From assembly GCF_001661265.1 (NCBI RefSeq), contig NW_017567001.1, positions 372,001-436,000 on the forward strand: 64,000 nucleotides of DNA, written 5' to 3'. A model generated the notes under the pieces. It worked only from the letters and a program-made list of their open reading frames with translations. It made no database searches and was not told the origin of the DNA. Positions 10,720-19,870 of the stretch are shown one piece after another. The translations under genes were made by a program, and so were the position numbers. This stretch comes from Saitoella complicata NRRL Y-17804 (Eukaryota; Ascomycota; Saitoellomycetes; Saitoellales; Saitoellaceae). How positions within the stretch are numbered: the first letter of the stretch is position 1; every line of letters starts with the position of its first letter.

Positions 10720-11477
10720 GAAGGTGCTCGCAATGGTGCTGGATGCTGGATTTGCGTTTTGCGGGCGTGATGAGTGGAAGGGGGAGTCTTGGAAAGCAAC
10801 GTTAACATCACGTGACGCTATCTTGGCTCGGTGAAAGTGCGCACCGGCCTCCTCCCACAACCGAGGTTGCACGGCATAAGAGTGAAATGTACGATTACTT
10901 AGGATACGGTACGAGTATTGGCGTTATTGGATTCTCATTCCCTATCTTGATGCTTGTTTCGTCCACGTCGTGTCGTTCGCGGGGAACAGCCGCTGTGGTC
11001 ACGGGCGCGGCCCCGGCTCTGGCCCTGGCGGTTTTGTGTTCGCTGTAAACTCTAATCTTGGCAGCCGTTTGCAACTGGAGATGTCAACCGGAAGGGATGC
11101 CGCATTTGGTGTTTGAGACCCGATGGGATGCCCTTTGCCTCCCTTTCTCATCGCCCTCTCTGCCCGCTTCGAGCTCGAGGCCCCACGCACGCTGAAACGT
11201 CCCGCTTCCATTCCTCGAATGACCATCTCAAAACGTTAATCTTCTACCCTCTTGGCGTCACATAAACTGCGGAATGTGCACGGGGTTCAGCTAACACGCA
11301 TCTTATTCGCGCCTTGGTTCGGACTTGGGCCACCGAGGCATAAGGCCGCATGAGTTGCCACGTCGAAAGACCAAATACTCTAAGGACGTTGAGGTAAAAG
11401 TCGACGAACAACCACCACCATCTCAATCCTGAAGAGGACAGTCAATCGTTTGGAAATAATAGGTTCATAGCAGCAAA
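10720..11477. other. Intergenic region upstream of GDP-mannose pyrophosphorylase
   Basis: 758 bp with no frame I can support; small open frames here lack family features. It holds the Vps60 3' end and the promoter and leader of the downstream gene. CAAAATG is the start context on the right. Confidence 0.5.
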
Positions 11478-12731
11478 ATGGGTCTTAAGGGTATGTGCAA
11501 TTGGTGTTAGGAGGGGTCTTGGTTGCGTGTCACGTCACGGTTGGTTTTGCGCTCCGCGGAATGCAACGCGACGACGTGATGGGAGAGAGCAATTGAGCGG
11601 GATGTATGCTGTGTCATTTGCACTCATACTGACAATGTATTCACAGCACTTATCCTCGTCGGCGGTTTCGGTACCCGTCTCCGTCCACTTACCCTCACCC
11701 TTCCCAAACCCCTTGTCGAATTCGGCAACCGCCCCATGATCCTCCACCAAATCGAAGCTCTCGCTGCCGCCGGTGTAACGGACATCGTCCTCGCCGTCAA
11801 CTACCGTCCCGAAATCATGGTCGCGGCACTCAAAAAGTTCGAAGAAGAATACAACGTCACCATCACTTTCTCCGTCGAGACTGAGCCATTGGGTACCGCC
11901 GGTCCCCTCGCTTTGGCAGCCGAGATTCTGGGAAAAAATGATGAGCCGTTCTTTGTGTTGAATTCGGATGTTATCTGTGATTATCCCTTCGAGGACCTCG
12001 TTGAACACCACCGCTCCCACGGTGCGGAGGGTACGATCATCGTCACCAAGGTCTCCGAGCCATCAAAGTACGGTGTTGTCGTCATGCACCCCGATACCAC
12101 CCTCATCGAGCGCTTCGTCGAGAAGCCCGTCGAATTCGTCGGAAACCGCATTAACGCCGGTATCTACATCTTCAACCCCTCCGTCCTGAAGCGTATCTCC
12201 CTCCGCCCTACCTCGATCGAGAAGGAGACGTTCCCGGCTATGGTCGCCGACAAGCAGCTCCACACGTTCGATTTGCAGGGATACTGGATGGATGTTGGAC
12301 AGCCCAAGGATTACTTGACCGGAACCACGCTCTATCTTGCCTCCCTCGCGAGCCGTAAATCCAACCTTCTCGCAAGCACCGAGGAGGACTACGTCTACGG
12401 CGGCAACGTCATGGTCCACCCCACCGCCAAGATCGGTGCCAACTGTCGTATCGGACCCAACGTCGTCATTGGCCCCAACTGTGTCGTCGGCGACGGTGTC
12501 CGTCTCCAGCGCTGTGTTCTCCTCGATGGAACTCGTGTCAAGGATCACGCGTGGGTTAAATCTACCATTGTTGGATGGCATTCGACGATTGGAAGGTGGG
12601 CTAGATTGGAGAATGTTAGTGTGCTTGGTGATGATGTTACGGTGTCTGACGAGGTTTACGTTAATGGAGGAAGCATCTTGCCGCACAAGACCATCTCGGC
12701 AAACGTTGAGACGCCGCAGGTTATCATGTAA
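11478..12731 (+). CDS. Mannose-1-phosphate guanylyltransferase (GDP-mannose pyrophosphorylase)
   Basis: Two exons, join(11478..11490,11647..12731), 365 aa. The first exon is only 13 nt (MGLK plus one base); the 156-nt intron is about three times the local norm. After splicing the N-terminus reads [19 protein letters not shown], which restores the nucleotidyltransferase signature [21 protein letters not shown]. The metal and sugar sites follow ([25 protein letters not shown]), with hexapeptide left-handed beta-helix repeats from about residue 255 ([17 protein letters not shown]). It makes GDP-mannose for N-glycans, GPI anchors and cell-wall mannan in the cytosol. Length equals the fungal norm. 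Confidence 0.97.
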
Positions 12732-13092
12732 GACGAGCCTTGGGAGTCGTACTGAAGTGGAAAGGTGGAAGCGAGTTATTTGAGCGCGCCGTCGAGGAGA
12801 TGAGAAGAGCGCATCCATATGTTTTTTGTTGTCATTTTGTCAAAGTGTTGCGATGTTAATATCCAGGAGAAGTGCACGCGCTGGTTTGCGGGTCAAACGA
12901 ATACGGTGATTCTTTCTTTGCAAATGTTGGGTAATACAGGGTGTTATTTGCTATATCTTACGTGAGTTGAGTTTTTGGCTAGTTGAACACAATATGAGTC
13001 GTGTCGCTATCAAGCTCTGTTTGCTGCTTATGGCTCAATCTTCAGGATATACGCATTGAGGCTTTCAAGGCATTGGATGGTGCCCCACCTTC
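12732..13092. other. Convergent 3' spacer
   Basis: 361 bp between two converging genes. It is AT-rich with terminator-like T-runs on both strands. I see no gene. Confidence 0.5.
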
Positions 13093-14850
13093 CTACGTCG
13101 ACCAGCTTGACTCTACATACTTCTTCTCAGTCTCCAAGCACGCCTCGATCCTCGCAAGCACGCGAGCCCGTCCAATGATTTCTACCGTCTTTGCAATATC
13201 CGCTCCCATTTTACCTCCACATACACACACCCTGAGACTCATCAACAAATGTTTCTTCGAGAAAGTCCCCTGCACCTCATCCTTGCCCTCAACCTCCTTC
13301 CAAGCTGCATCAATTGCGTTGTTGACGTTGGTCTCATCCCATATTTCAATGGCTTGGAAATGTTGAAGAAGTGTGGTAACAGGTAATCCAACCGCCCAGA
13401 ACGGCTCAAGCTTGGATGACAGCTCAGGTCCAGATTTGCCTTCATGTGGATTCCGCCAGAAGTAGTCGCAGCTCTCTGGAAGATCAGTGGGTTTTCGTAG
13501 CCGCTCATGAAGGAGCGCATAAACTTTCTTCACATAACCTGCGTCAAGCAAGACGGAGGAGTCTTGCTCATAACTCTTCATCTCGGAATTCTCCCCTTTT
13601 CCAAATTTCTCCTCCAATGCCGGCTTCACGACACCGTAGATCCAATCTGCACCTTGGTCTGGCCGCTGAGAAAGGTGTTTCTTGTTGAGGAAGATGAGCT
13701 TCTCGGGTGCGACGGCTGTAGATCCTTTCGTAACTTTATCAAGTCTGAACGCCTTCGTCATCTCCTCCAACGTAAACACCTGATCCCGCATCGTCATCGG
13801 AGCTCCCCACCCCAACAACGCAACAAAATTCAATAATGCTTCAGGCAGATATCCCTCCTTGATATACATGTCCACATTTGCATCGTTCTCCCGCTTACTC
13901 AACTTCTTCCCTTCGAGGTTCGTCAGAAGTGGTAGATGGGCGAACTTGGGTGCGTCCCAGCCAAAGGCGTCGTAGATTGCTAGGTGTTTTGGTGTGGATG
14001 GTAACCATTCTTCCCCGCGCACGACGTGAGAGATTTGCATCAAGTGGTCGTCCACGACAGATGCGAGGTGGTAGGTTGGATACCCGTCTGATTTGAGAAG
14101 AACTGGATCATCATACGTCGCTTGTGCCGCAAAAACATTAGGACCCGCCGCCGCCTTTGCTTCTGGTGCCCGGTGAAACTGAACAGTGCCGAAAACCAGG
14201 TCGTTCACCTTTGGAAACTCATCCGGCGTAAGAAGGCGGATCGTGTGCCGTTCTCCCTTCGCCACACGCTCCTGGCTTTCGGCATCAGAGATATGCGTAC
14301 ATGCTCTGTCATAGCTCCCCACCGCTCGATTCACGCCCGCGCCCTGATTTCGCAAGCTCTCCAACCTCTCAGCAGAGCAGAAACACCTATACGCCTGCCC
14401 ACGCTGGACTAGGTCCTCAGCATGTTGCCTGTATATCGGTAATCGCTCAGACTGTTTGTAGGGTCCATATGAGCCTCCAGATGTCGGTGATTCATCCGGT
14501 GTGAGCCCGGCCCACGATAGCGTTCTTTGTAGCGATTCTTCTGCGCCGGGGACTGTACGAGCTTGATCCGTATCCTCGATTCGCAGGAGAAACTGTCCCC
14601 CGGTATTTTTTGCGAGGAGGTAGTTGTACAATGCGGTCCGCAATCCACCGAGGTGGAGGAATCCTGTTGGACTTGGGGCGAAGCGCGTTCGTGCTGGCGT
14701 GGTTGGGTGGAATTTGGGCTTTTTGGCGTAGGAGCGTTTGGAGGTGATCCATGGATTGGGAGCTTTTCTTGGCAATGCGAGGCGGGTGGGGGTGGATCGG
14801 GAGAGGAGCATGATTGAGGAGGATGGCGGAACGTGGACGGCTGCGGACAT
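13093..14850 (-). CDS. Mitochondrial glutamyl-tRNA synthetase
   Basis: Single exon, 585 aa from the ATG at 14850 (MSAAVHVPPSS). Another ATG at 14811 (MLLSRSTPTRLALPRKAP) gives a cleaner Arg-rich presequence and could be the real start, and the frame is open further up to 14994. Class I synthetase motifs: HIGH-type SPTGFLHLGGLRTALYN just after the presequence, LRIEDTDQAR, DGYPTYHLA.VVDDHLM, HVVRGEEWL, and KMSKS-type KKLSKREN. The C-terminal part is the anticodon-binding helix bundle. The bacterial-type sequence plus presequence indicates the organellar enzyme. There, Glu-tRNA(Gln) is usually made by the same enzyme and amidated, which is known biology and not visible here. Confidence 0.95.
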   Translation of the reverse strand: MSAAVHVPPSSSIMLLSRSTPTRLALPRKAPNPWITSKRSYAKKPKFHPTTPARTRFAPSPTGFLHLGGLRTALYNYLLAKNTGGQFLLRIEDTDQARTVPGAEESLQRTLSWAGLTPDESPTSGGSYGPYKQSERLPIYRQHAEDLVQRGQAYRCFCSAERLESLRNQGAGVNRAVGSYDRACTHISDAESQERVAKGERHTIRLLTPDEFPKVNDLVFGTVQFHRAPEAKAAAGPNVFAAQATYDDPVLLKSDGYPTYHLASVVDDHLMQISHVVRGEEWLPSTPKHLAIYDAFGWDAPKFAHLPLLTNLEGKKLSKRENDANVDMYIKEGYLPEALLNFVALLGWGAPMTMRDQVFTLEEMTKAFRLDKVTKGSTAVAPEKLIFLNKKHLSQRPDQGADWIYGVVKPALEEKFGKGENSEMKSYEQDSSVLLDAGYVKKVYALLHERLRKPTDLPESCDYFWRNPHEGKSGPELSSKLEPFWAVGLPVTTLLQHFQAIEIWDETNVNNAIDAAWKEVEGKDEVQGTFSKKHLLMSLRVCVCGGKMGADIAKTVEIIGRARVLARIEACLETEKKYVESSWST

Positions 14851-15301
14851 TCCACTTCTGCGTACTCGGTGGGCCGATGAATAGAAGGTCCCGCTTGTCC
14901 TTGCAAAAGGGCTTTCTCGTTTTTCCGTCAAGTATTCTGGAGGTGAATGTAACGTAGACACACGGGCGCGGCGTTCCAGGGGCATCATCAGCAAGTGCTG
15001 CCGGGGAGTTCATGAAGGAGAGTCCCGGACATTTACTCGGAAGATCGTAGGAGGGTCGCTAGCTATAGACGACGAAAAGATCGGAAGAGCCGTTCTGGCA
15101 ATGCGAACGTTGAACAGCAAGTGACTGTGCAATGACCTCGAAGGCCTCAAAATCTTGATTTTCCATGACCGTTGGAGCTCAGCTCCGTAAGGCCTTCACC
15201 ACCCCACCTAACATACGTCTTTCCACCGGTCTGTAACAACACAATATGCCACCATAAAATGTCCATCCACATGCTATATTGAATTCCCACACACAAATAT
15301 C
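14851..15301. other. Intergenic region: Glu-tRNA synthetase promoter and Tim10 3' end
   Basis: 451 bp without a supported gene. The left part is the promoter or leader of the minus-strand synthetase; the right part is the Tim10 3' flank. Confidence 0.45.
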
Positions 15302-15713
15302 TTACATACCACCCATAGCACCCATAGCACCACCCTGTCCACCGAGCTTCGCCATATGCCTATACGTACGTCAGCAAACACTCTTCAACGTCGAGTAGAG
15401 ATGGAAGGGAACGTACTCTCCAATCTTCTGGTTCACCTCAAAGTACTTGGATACACACCGATCGATACAGACAGACTCGCCTTTGTTCAACTCGCCCTCT
15501 CCGTATTTTGGGGGAATGCATTTGGCGTGACATGAGGAGACCAATCTAAACAATGCCCACCCTTCGTCAGTACTCTGTCTTGAGTGACAGTGACTTTTTG
15601 CGAACGCACCGGTTGAAGAGATCGGTAACCATATCCAGCTCTGCCTCCGCCGCGGCGAGTTTTTGGGGGTTTACGGGTGCGTTGGCACCGGATCCGAGGC
15701 CGAAGAACGACAT
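15302..15713 (-). CDS. TIM10: Mitochondrial import chaperone Tim10
   Basis: Three exons, complement(join(15302..15359,15417..15545,15610..15713)), 96 aa. The introns are 57 and 64 nt. The splice at DLFN-R-LVSSC rebuilds the twin CX3C motif: Cys40, Cys44, Cys61 and Cys65 (CHAKC, CIDRC). The helix before it ([15 protein letters not shown]) and the tail EHMAKLGGQ are typical of Tim10. It forms the Tim9-Tim10 hexamer that escorts hydrophobic precursors through the intermembrane space. The C-terminus is a short Gly/Met/Ala repeat ([10 protein letters not shown]). It is divergent from the cis-prenyltransferase gene over 250 bp. Confidence 0.95.
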
Positions 15714-15963
15714 CCCAAATATAAGTCTTGGTGGTGAAGAGAGGGAGTGTAATGACGATAAAGTCCCAAATTTAGAAGGTGTTGGATCCGGCGGTGCGTG
15801 GCTGAATCGCTCGTCGTCCCCACAGAACACCAAAAGTATCTCGGCACGCTGTGCTGAAAGTGTGTGCTCACGGAAAGCTCAAATCCCAACGAAACACCAG
15901 CGGCAATTGCAGTCGCTCCCCCTCTTGCTTGCTCGATCGATTCACTCACAGATCAGTCGGATC

Positions 15964-16995
15964 ATGTCAATCATCAGCTGGGTCCTCCGCTTCCCACCCC
16001 TGCAATGGGCAACCTCAACCCTCAACGACGCCCTAATTACCGCACTACGACAAGGTCCTATACCGACCCACGTCGCATTCGTGTGTGATGGGAATAGACG
16101 GTATGCGAAGACGCATGGGATGGAGACGAGTGAGGGACATTCGCAGGGGTTTGAGTCGTTGAAGAAGGTATGATCATGGTCATTCATTGCGCCAGCAATT
16201 GTCGCTGTGGGGGATGTGGGCTAACTGGGGTATACAGATCTTGGAGGTGTGTTTGCAGTTAAACGTCAAAGTCGTAACCGTCTACGCCTTCTCCATCGAG
16301 AACTTCAAGAGACCGAAGTGGGAGGTGGATGCGCTCATGGATATCGCAAAGAGCGCACTGGCACAATTGGGTGCACATGGGTATGTTTTGTATCATTCGC
16401 GGAATATTTGCGAAAGCGAAAGCGAAAGCGATGACTGACACGAAATGGTACAGTGACCTCGCAGATCGCTACGGAGTCTCGGTACGGATATTAGGCGAGA
16501 CATCACTCGTTCCACCGGATGTGTTGCTGGCGATTGAGAAAGTTACCGAACAAACCAAACACAACAAAAAGTACACCACTACCAACGTCTTACTTCTCAG
16601 AAAGCAAGAAATGCTAACAGTACCTGATTTACAGAGCGATCCTGAATGTCTGTTTCCCATATACCTCCCAATCAGAAATAACCCACGCAGTCCGCTCCAT
16701 CGTCTCTGCCTCCACTTCCCCCTCAACACCCATCGACCCGGAATCCATAACCGAATCAACAATTTCCTCTCACCTCTTTACCAGCGACTGTCCTCCCCTC
16801 GACCTCCTCGTACGTACCTCGGGGGTGACGAGGATGAGTGATTTTATGTTGTGGCAGACGGGGGCGGAAACGATGGTTAAGTTTATTGATTGTTTTTGGC
16901 CCGAGTTTGATTTGTGGAGGTTTTTGCCTGTGTTGGTGGAGTGGCAGATGAGGGTGAAGGGGGTGGGGTCGGGGATGAGGAAGAAACAGGCTTGA
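15964..16995 (+). CDS. cis-prenyltransferase (dehydrodolichyl diphosphate synthase)
   Basis: Four exons, join(15964..16167,16238..16380,16454..16570,16635..16995), 274 aa. The introns are 64-73 nt and phases agree at each joint. The undecaprenyl/dehydrodolichyl synthase motifs are in order: HVAFVCDGNRRYAK with the catalytic Asp, VTVYAFSIENFKRP, GVSVRILGE, CFPYTSQSEIT, and DLLVRTSGVTRMSDFMLWQ. It makes the polyprenyl diphosphate backbone of dolichol on the ER or lipid droplets. The last motif carries the RTSG...R.SDF signature of an active catalytic subunit rather than a Nus1-type partner. Codon use alternates between C-rich and G-rich blocks within exons 1 and 4. Confidence 0.94.
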
Positions 16996-17550
16996 GACTT
17001 GAGAGGAAGGTGGTGTTGGGAGGGCATGAGAGGGTGAGGACGAATCTGCATATCATGGGGTGGAATAAAGGATCTGAAGGGAGGTGATGAGGGGAGGGAC
17101 AGATCGGCATAGACGGGGTGGAAGTGAAATGATCGAGGATGGATGGAGACAAAAGTATACCATTGATGCATCGCGAACACCAAACCATCCATATCCCACC
17201 TAACACACCTCATATCACCACAGCCCGTCAGTCATCAATACATCTTCCCATGAATCCCGTTCTACCCCCCCTTGTCAGCATCACCCAATACCCCTACCCC
17301 CCAAAAGACAGTACATACATCAAGATATATATCCATCAGAGACGAATCCAGAGAGACCGGCTCCAACAGGCTCCAACAGGCTCCATCAGCCGTTTCAATC
17401 GCAGCTGCGCCATTTGTCTAAGCAGCACCGTTTTCCGCCGCGCCTCTGCCTAAGCGACGTAGCCCCACTACTAAGTCGCACTTGACCATCACCAGGACTT
17501 CGCCATATACGGGACCAGAGCCCGACGAATCGATCCTACCAAGCAGACAA
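16996..17550. other. Intergenic region upstream of cation/H+ exchanger
   Basis: 555 bp. No supported gene. It contains a short 10-bp tandem repeat (17359-17388) and the leader of the next gene. A 3' splice-like CTAAGTCGCACTTGACCATCACCAG ending near 17495 could mean that a small non-coding or coding 5' exon lies here. Confidence 0.45.
17359..17388 (+). repeat. 10-bp tandem repeat, three copies
   Basis: GGCTCCAACA, GGCTCCAACA and GGCTCCATCA stand head to tail in the leader region of the exchanger gene. Confidence 0.8.
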
Positions 17551-18883
17551 ATGCAACGTCTCAAGGCCGCTCAACACCGTCTCGCAGCAGCCAACAATCT
17601 CGCTACGACTACACGACGACCTTCCGGGCCCATGGACAACGACGACCGTGCTCCGCTTTTGGGGAGGACTGCGGGTGTTGCTGGAGGGAGTGAGTATCCG
17701 AGTGGAGCGAGAGGGTGGATGCAGCAGGCGTTGGTTACGTTGAAGGTTATTTTGTTGAGTAACTATATCAATGTGTTGTTGGTGTTTGTCCCGCTTGGGA
17801 TCGTTGCGGGGATGTTGCACTGGAACTCGACGCTTGTCTTTGTTCTTAACTTCCTCGCCATCATTCCTCTTGCTGCGGTATGTTTACTTCCTTCCTCCTT
17901 TTTTCACTGTATACTAACGGATCGATGAACAGCTCCTCGGCTTCGCAACCGAAGAACTCGCACTCTCCGTCGGCCAGACCTTGGGCGGTCTCATGAATGC
18001 AACCTTTGGCAACGCAGTCGAACTAATCGTCTCCATCGTCGCCCTCCTCAAAGGCGAAATCCGTATCGTCCAAGCCTCCATGCTCGGCTCAATCCTCTCC
18101 AACATCCTCCTCGTCCTCGGAATGTGCTTCTTCGCCGGTGGACTCAGATACCAAGAACAATCCTTCAACCAGACCGTTGCGCAGACCATGTCTTCCCTCA
18201 TGGCTGTCGCGACGGCGTCCTTGTTGATTCCGGCGGCGTTTAGGGCTAGTGTCCCGAGTGATGAGACGACAGAGTTGTTGGATTTGTCGAGGGGGGTGTC
18301 GATTGTGTTGTTGGTGCTCTATGTTCTTTACCTTTACTTCCAGCTCAAGACCCATGCGGATTTGTACTCGGAGCAGGAGTCTGAGGATGATGAGCAGGAG
18401 GAGAAGACGATTACGGCGTGGACTGCGGGTGGGTTGTTGGTGGTCATCACCCTCCTCGTCGCCTTCTGTGCCGAGTTCTTGGTCGACTCGATTGACGCCC
18501 TCGTCGCCGCCTCAGGAATCTCAAAGACGTTCGTGGGTCTCATCCTCATCCCCATCGTCGGTAACGCAGCCGAACACGTCACCTCCGTCACCGTCGCCTA
18601 CAAGAACAAGATGGACCTCGCCGTCGGTATCGCCATCGGCTCTTCCATGCAGATTGCGCTCTTCATGACTCCCTTCTTGGTCATTCTGGGGTGGATCGTG
18701 GGACAACCTATGTCGCTCTACTTCCAGACCTTCGAGACTGCGGTGTTGTTTATCAGTGTGTTGATTGTCAACTACTTGATTCAGGATGGAAAGAGTAACT
18801 GGCTTGAGGGTGCGTTGTTGATGGGTGTCTATGCTATTATCAGTATGGCTTTCTTCCTTTACAGGCCTGAGGATGGTCTTTGA
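17551..18883 (+). CDS. Vacuolar Ca2+/H+ antiporter (CaCA family, Vcx1-type)
   Basis: Two exons, join(17551..17877,17933..18883), 425 aa. The first in-frame ATG is at 17551; an upstream exon cannot be excluded. After a polar N-terminus there are about 11 membrane segments. The two inverted alpha-repeats that bind Ca2+ are clear: [17 protein letters not shown] in the first half and [20 protein letters not shown] in the second, separated by an acidic loop ([12 protein letters not shown]). Members move Ca2+ into the vacuole using the proton gradient. This gene is the clearest example here of repeated switching between C-ending and G/T-ending codon blocks. It is convergent with the TMEM42-like gene. 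Confidence 0.95.
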
Positions 18884-19103
18884 ATGTGAGGGATGAGATG
18901 TCTTTGAGGAGTCAAGGAAATGATGTCAATAGGGACAGTATCGGTCGTTCTCGTTTAGTTCAGTACGATAAATTGAGGAAGTGTATTAGATGGTGATTTC
19001 CTCGTAATTCTCATAAGTTTCCTGTAGTACAATGGATTTAAATCTCTTGAACACATTAATGTATCCACGCAATCTATGACGATATTCCACTGGAATCGCC
19101 GAA

Positions 19104-19736
19104 TCACTTAAGGAGCGGTTCCCCCTCTCCCATCGTCTTCCCATTGTCATCAGCACCCTCATCACTCTCCACGTCCTCTGCACTGTCTGCGACCAACGTA
19201 TCCTCCGCATCCGAAACTTTGTCCTTTTCCTTTTCATCCTCCACCCCATCCCTCCCAACAACAACACTCCCCACAACCATCATCCCAGCCCCAACCCACC
19301 ACTCCCACCTCCCTAATGCGCCGACCTCCCCGAAAACAGCAAACCCACTGACTGCCGCAACCACGAAGTTCGTGACTGTGTTGATGATTGTTGGGGCTGT
19401 GGAGGAAGTTGAGAGGGCGAGAGCGCGGGAAAAGAAGGTCCACATCTGCGTAAAGAACGTTAGAGCAGTTGGGTAGGAGAGCACGGAGGGTGGGGTTACA
19501 ATTGCATTCGAGGCGAAGATAAGGAGGAAGCACAACCCCCGTACGACGGGCTCAGCGAATGCGACATGTTCCAAGTTGAGGAACCTCAAAATGGCAGGGA
19601 CTGTCGCATCATTCGAGAATAACTTCGCGAATACACTCGAGAGGGCTGCGAATGCTCCTGATAGAATCGCGAAGAGAACGTAAGTGTCCATTGTCGGTGG
19701 GGAGTTCGAGGTGGAGGTCGAGATCGGTTGCCCCAT
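19104..19736 (-). CDS. TMEM42/EamA-type small membrane protein
   Basis: Single exon, 210 aa from the ATG at 19736 (MGQPIS); a second ATG (MDTYVLFAIL) is 15 codons in. The frame further upstream opens with GTG only. There are four or five hydrophobic segments. The first, FAILSGAFAALSSVFAKLFS, is the half-size drug/metabolite-transporter motif of TMEM42. Later segments are FFTQMWTFFSRALALSTSS and INTVTNFVVAAVSGFAVFGE. The C-terminal 60 residues are acidic and soluble and end in GEGEPLLK, a possible vacuolar/endosomal dileucine-type tail. The family has no known biochemical function; transport is inferred from the fold. Confidence 0.75.
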   Translation of the reverse strand: MGQPISTSTSNSPPTMDTYVLFAILSGAFAALSSVFAKLFSNDATVPAILRFLNLEHVAFAEPVVRGLCFLLIFASNAIVTPPSVLSYPTALTFFTQMWTFFSRALALSTSSTAPTIINTVTNFVVAAVSGFAVFGEVGALGRWEWWVGAGMMVVGSVVVGRDGVEDEKEKDKVSDAEDTLVADSAEDVESDEGADDNGKTMGEGEPLLK

Positions 19737-19870
19737 TGGGAAGGAGAGAAACAAAGACGTCACCCGCAGATTTCTGATTTCTCACAGTTCCCTCCCGTTG
19801 ATATATTCGGTATTACGTACAAATAGATAAAACAATAACTCCCTTCAAGCGGCAATGGTAAGCGATACGT

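Noticed and set aside
10812-11048. Small 78-codon frame with a hydrophobic segment upstream of GDP-mannose pyrophosphorylase
   Set aside because: Composition is not coding-like, no homologous motif, and it lies in a promoter region.
12063-12818. 251-codon antisense frame over GDP-mannose pyrophosphorylase
   Set aside because: Sense strand is one of the most conserved enzymes in the window.
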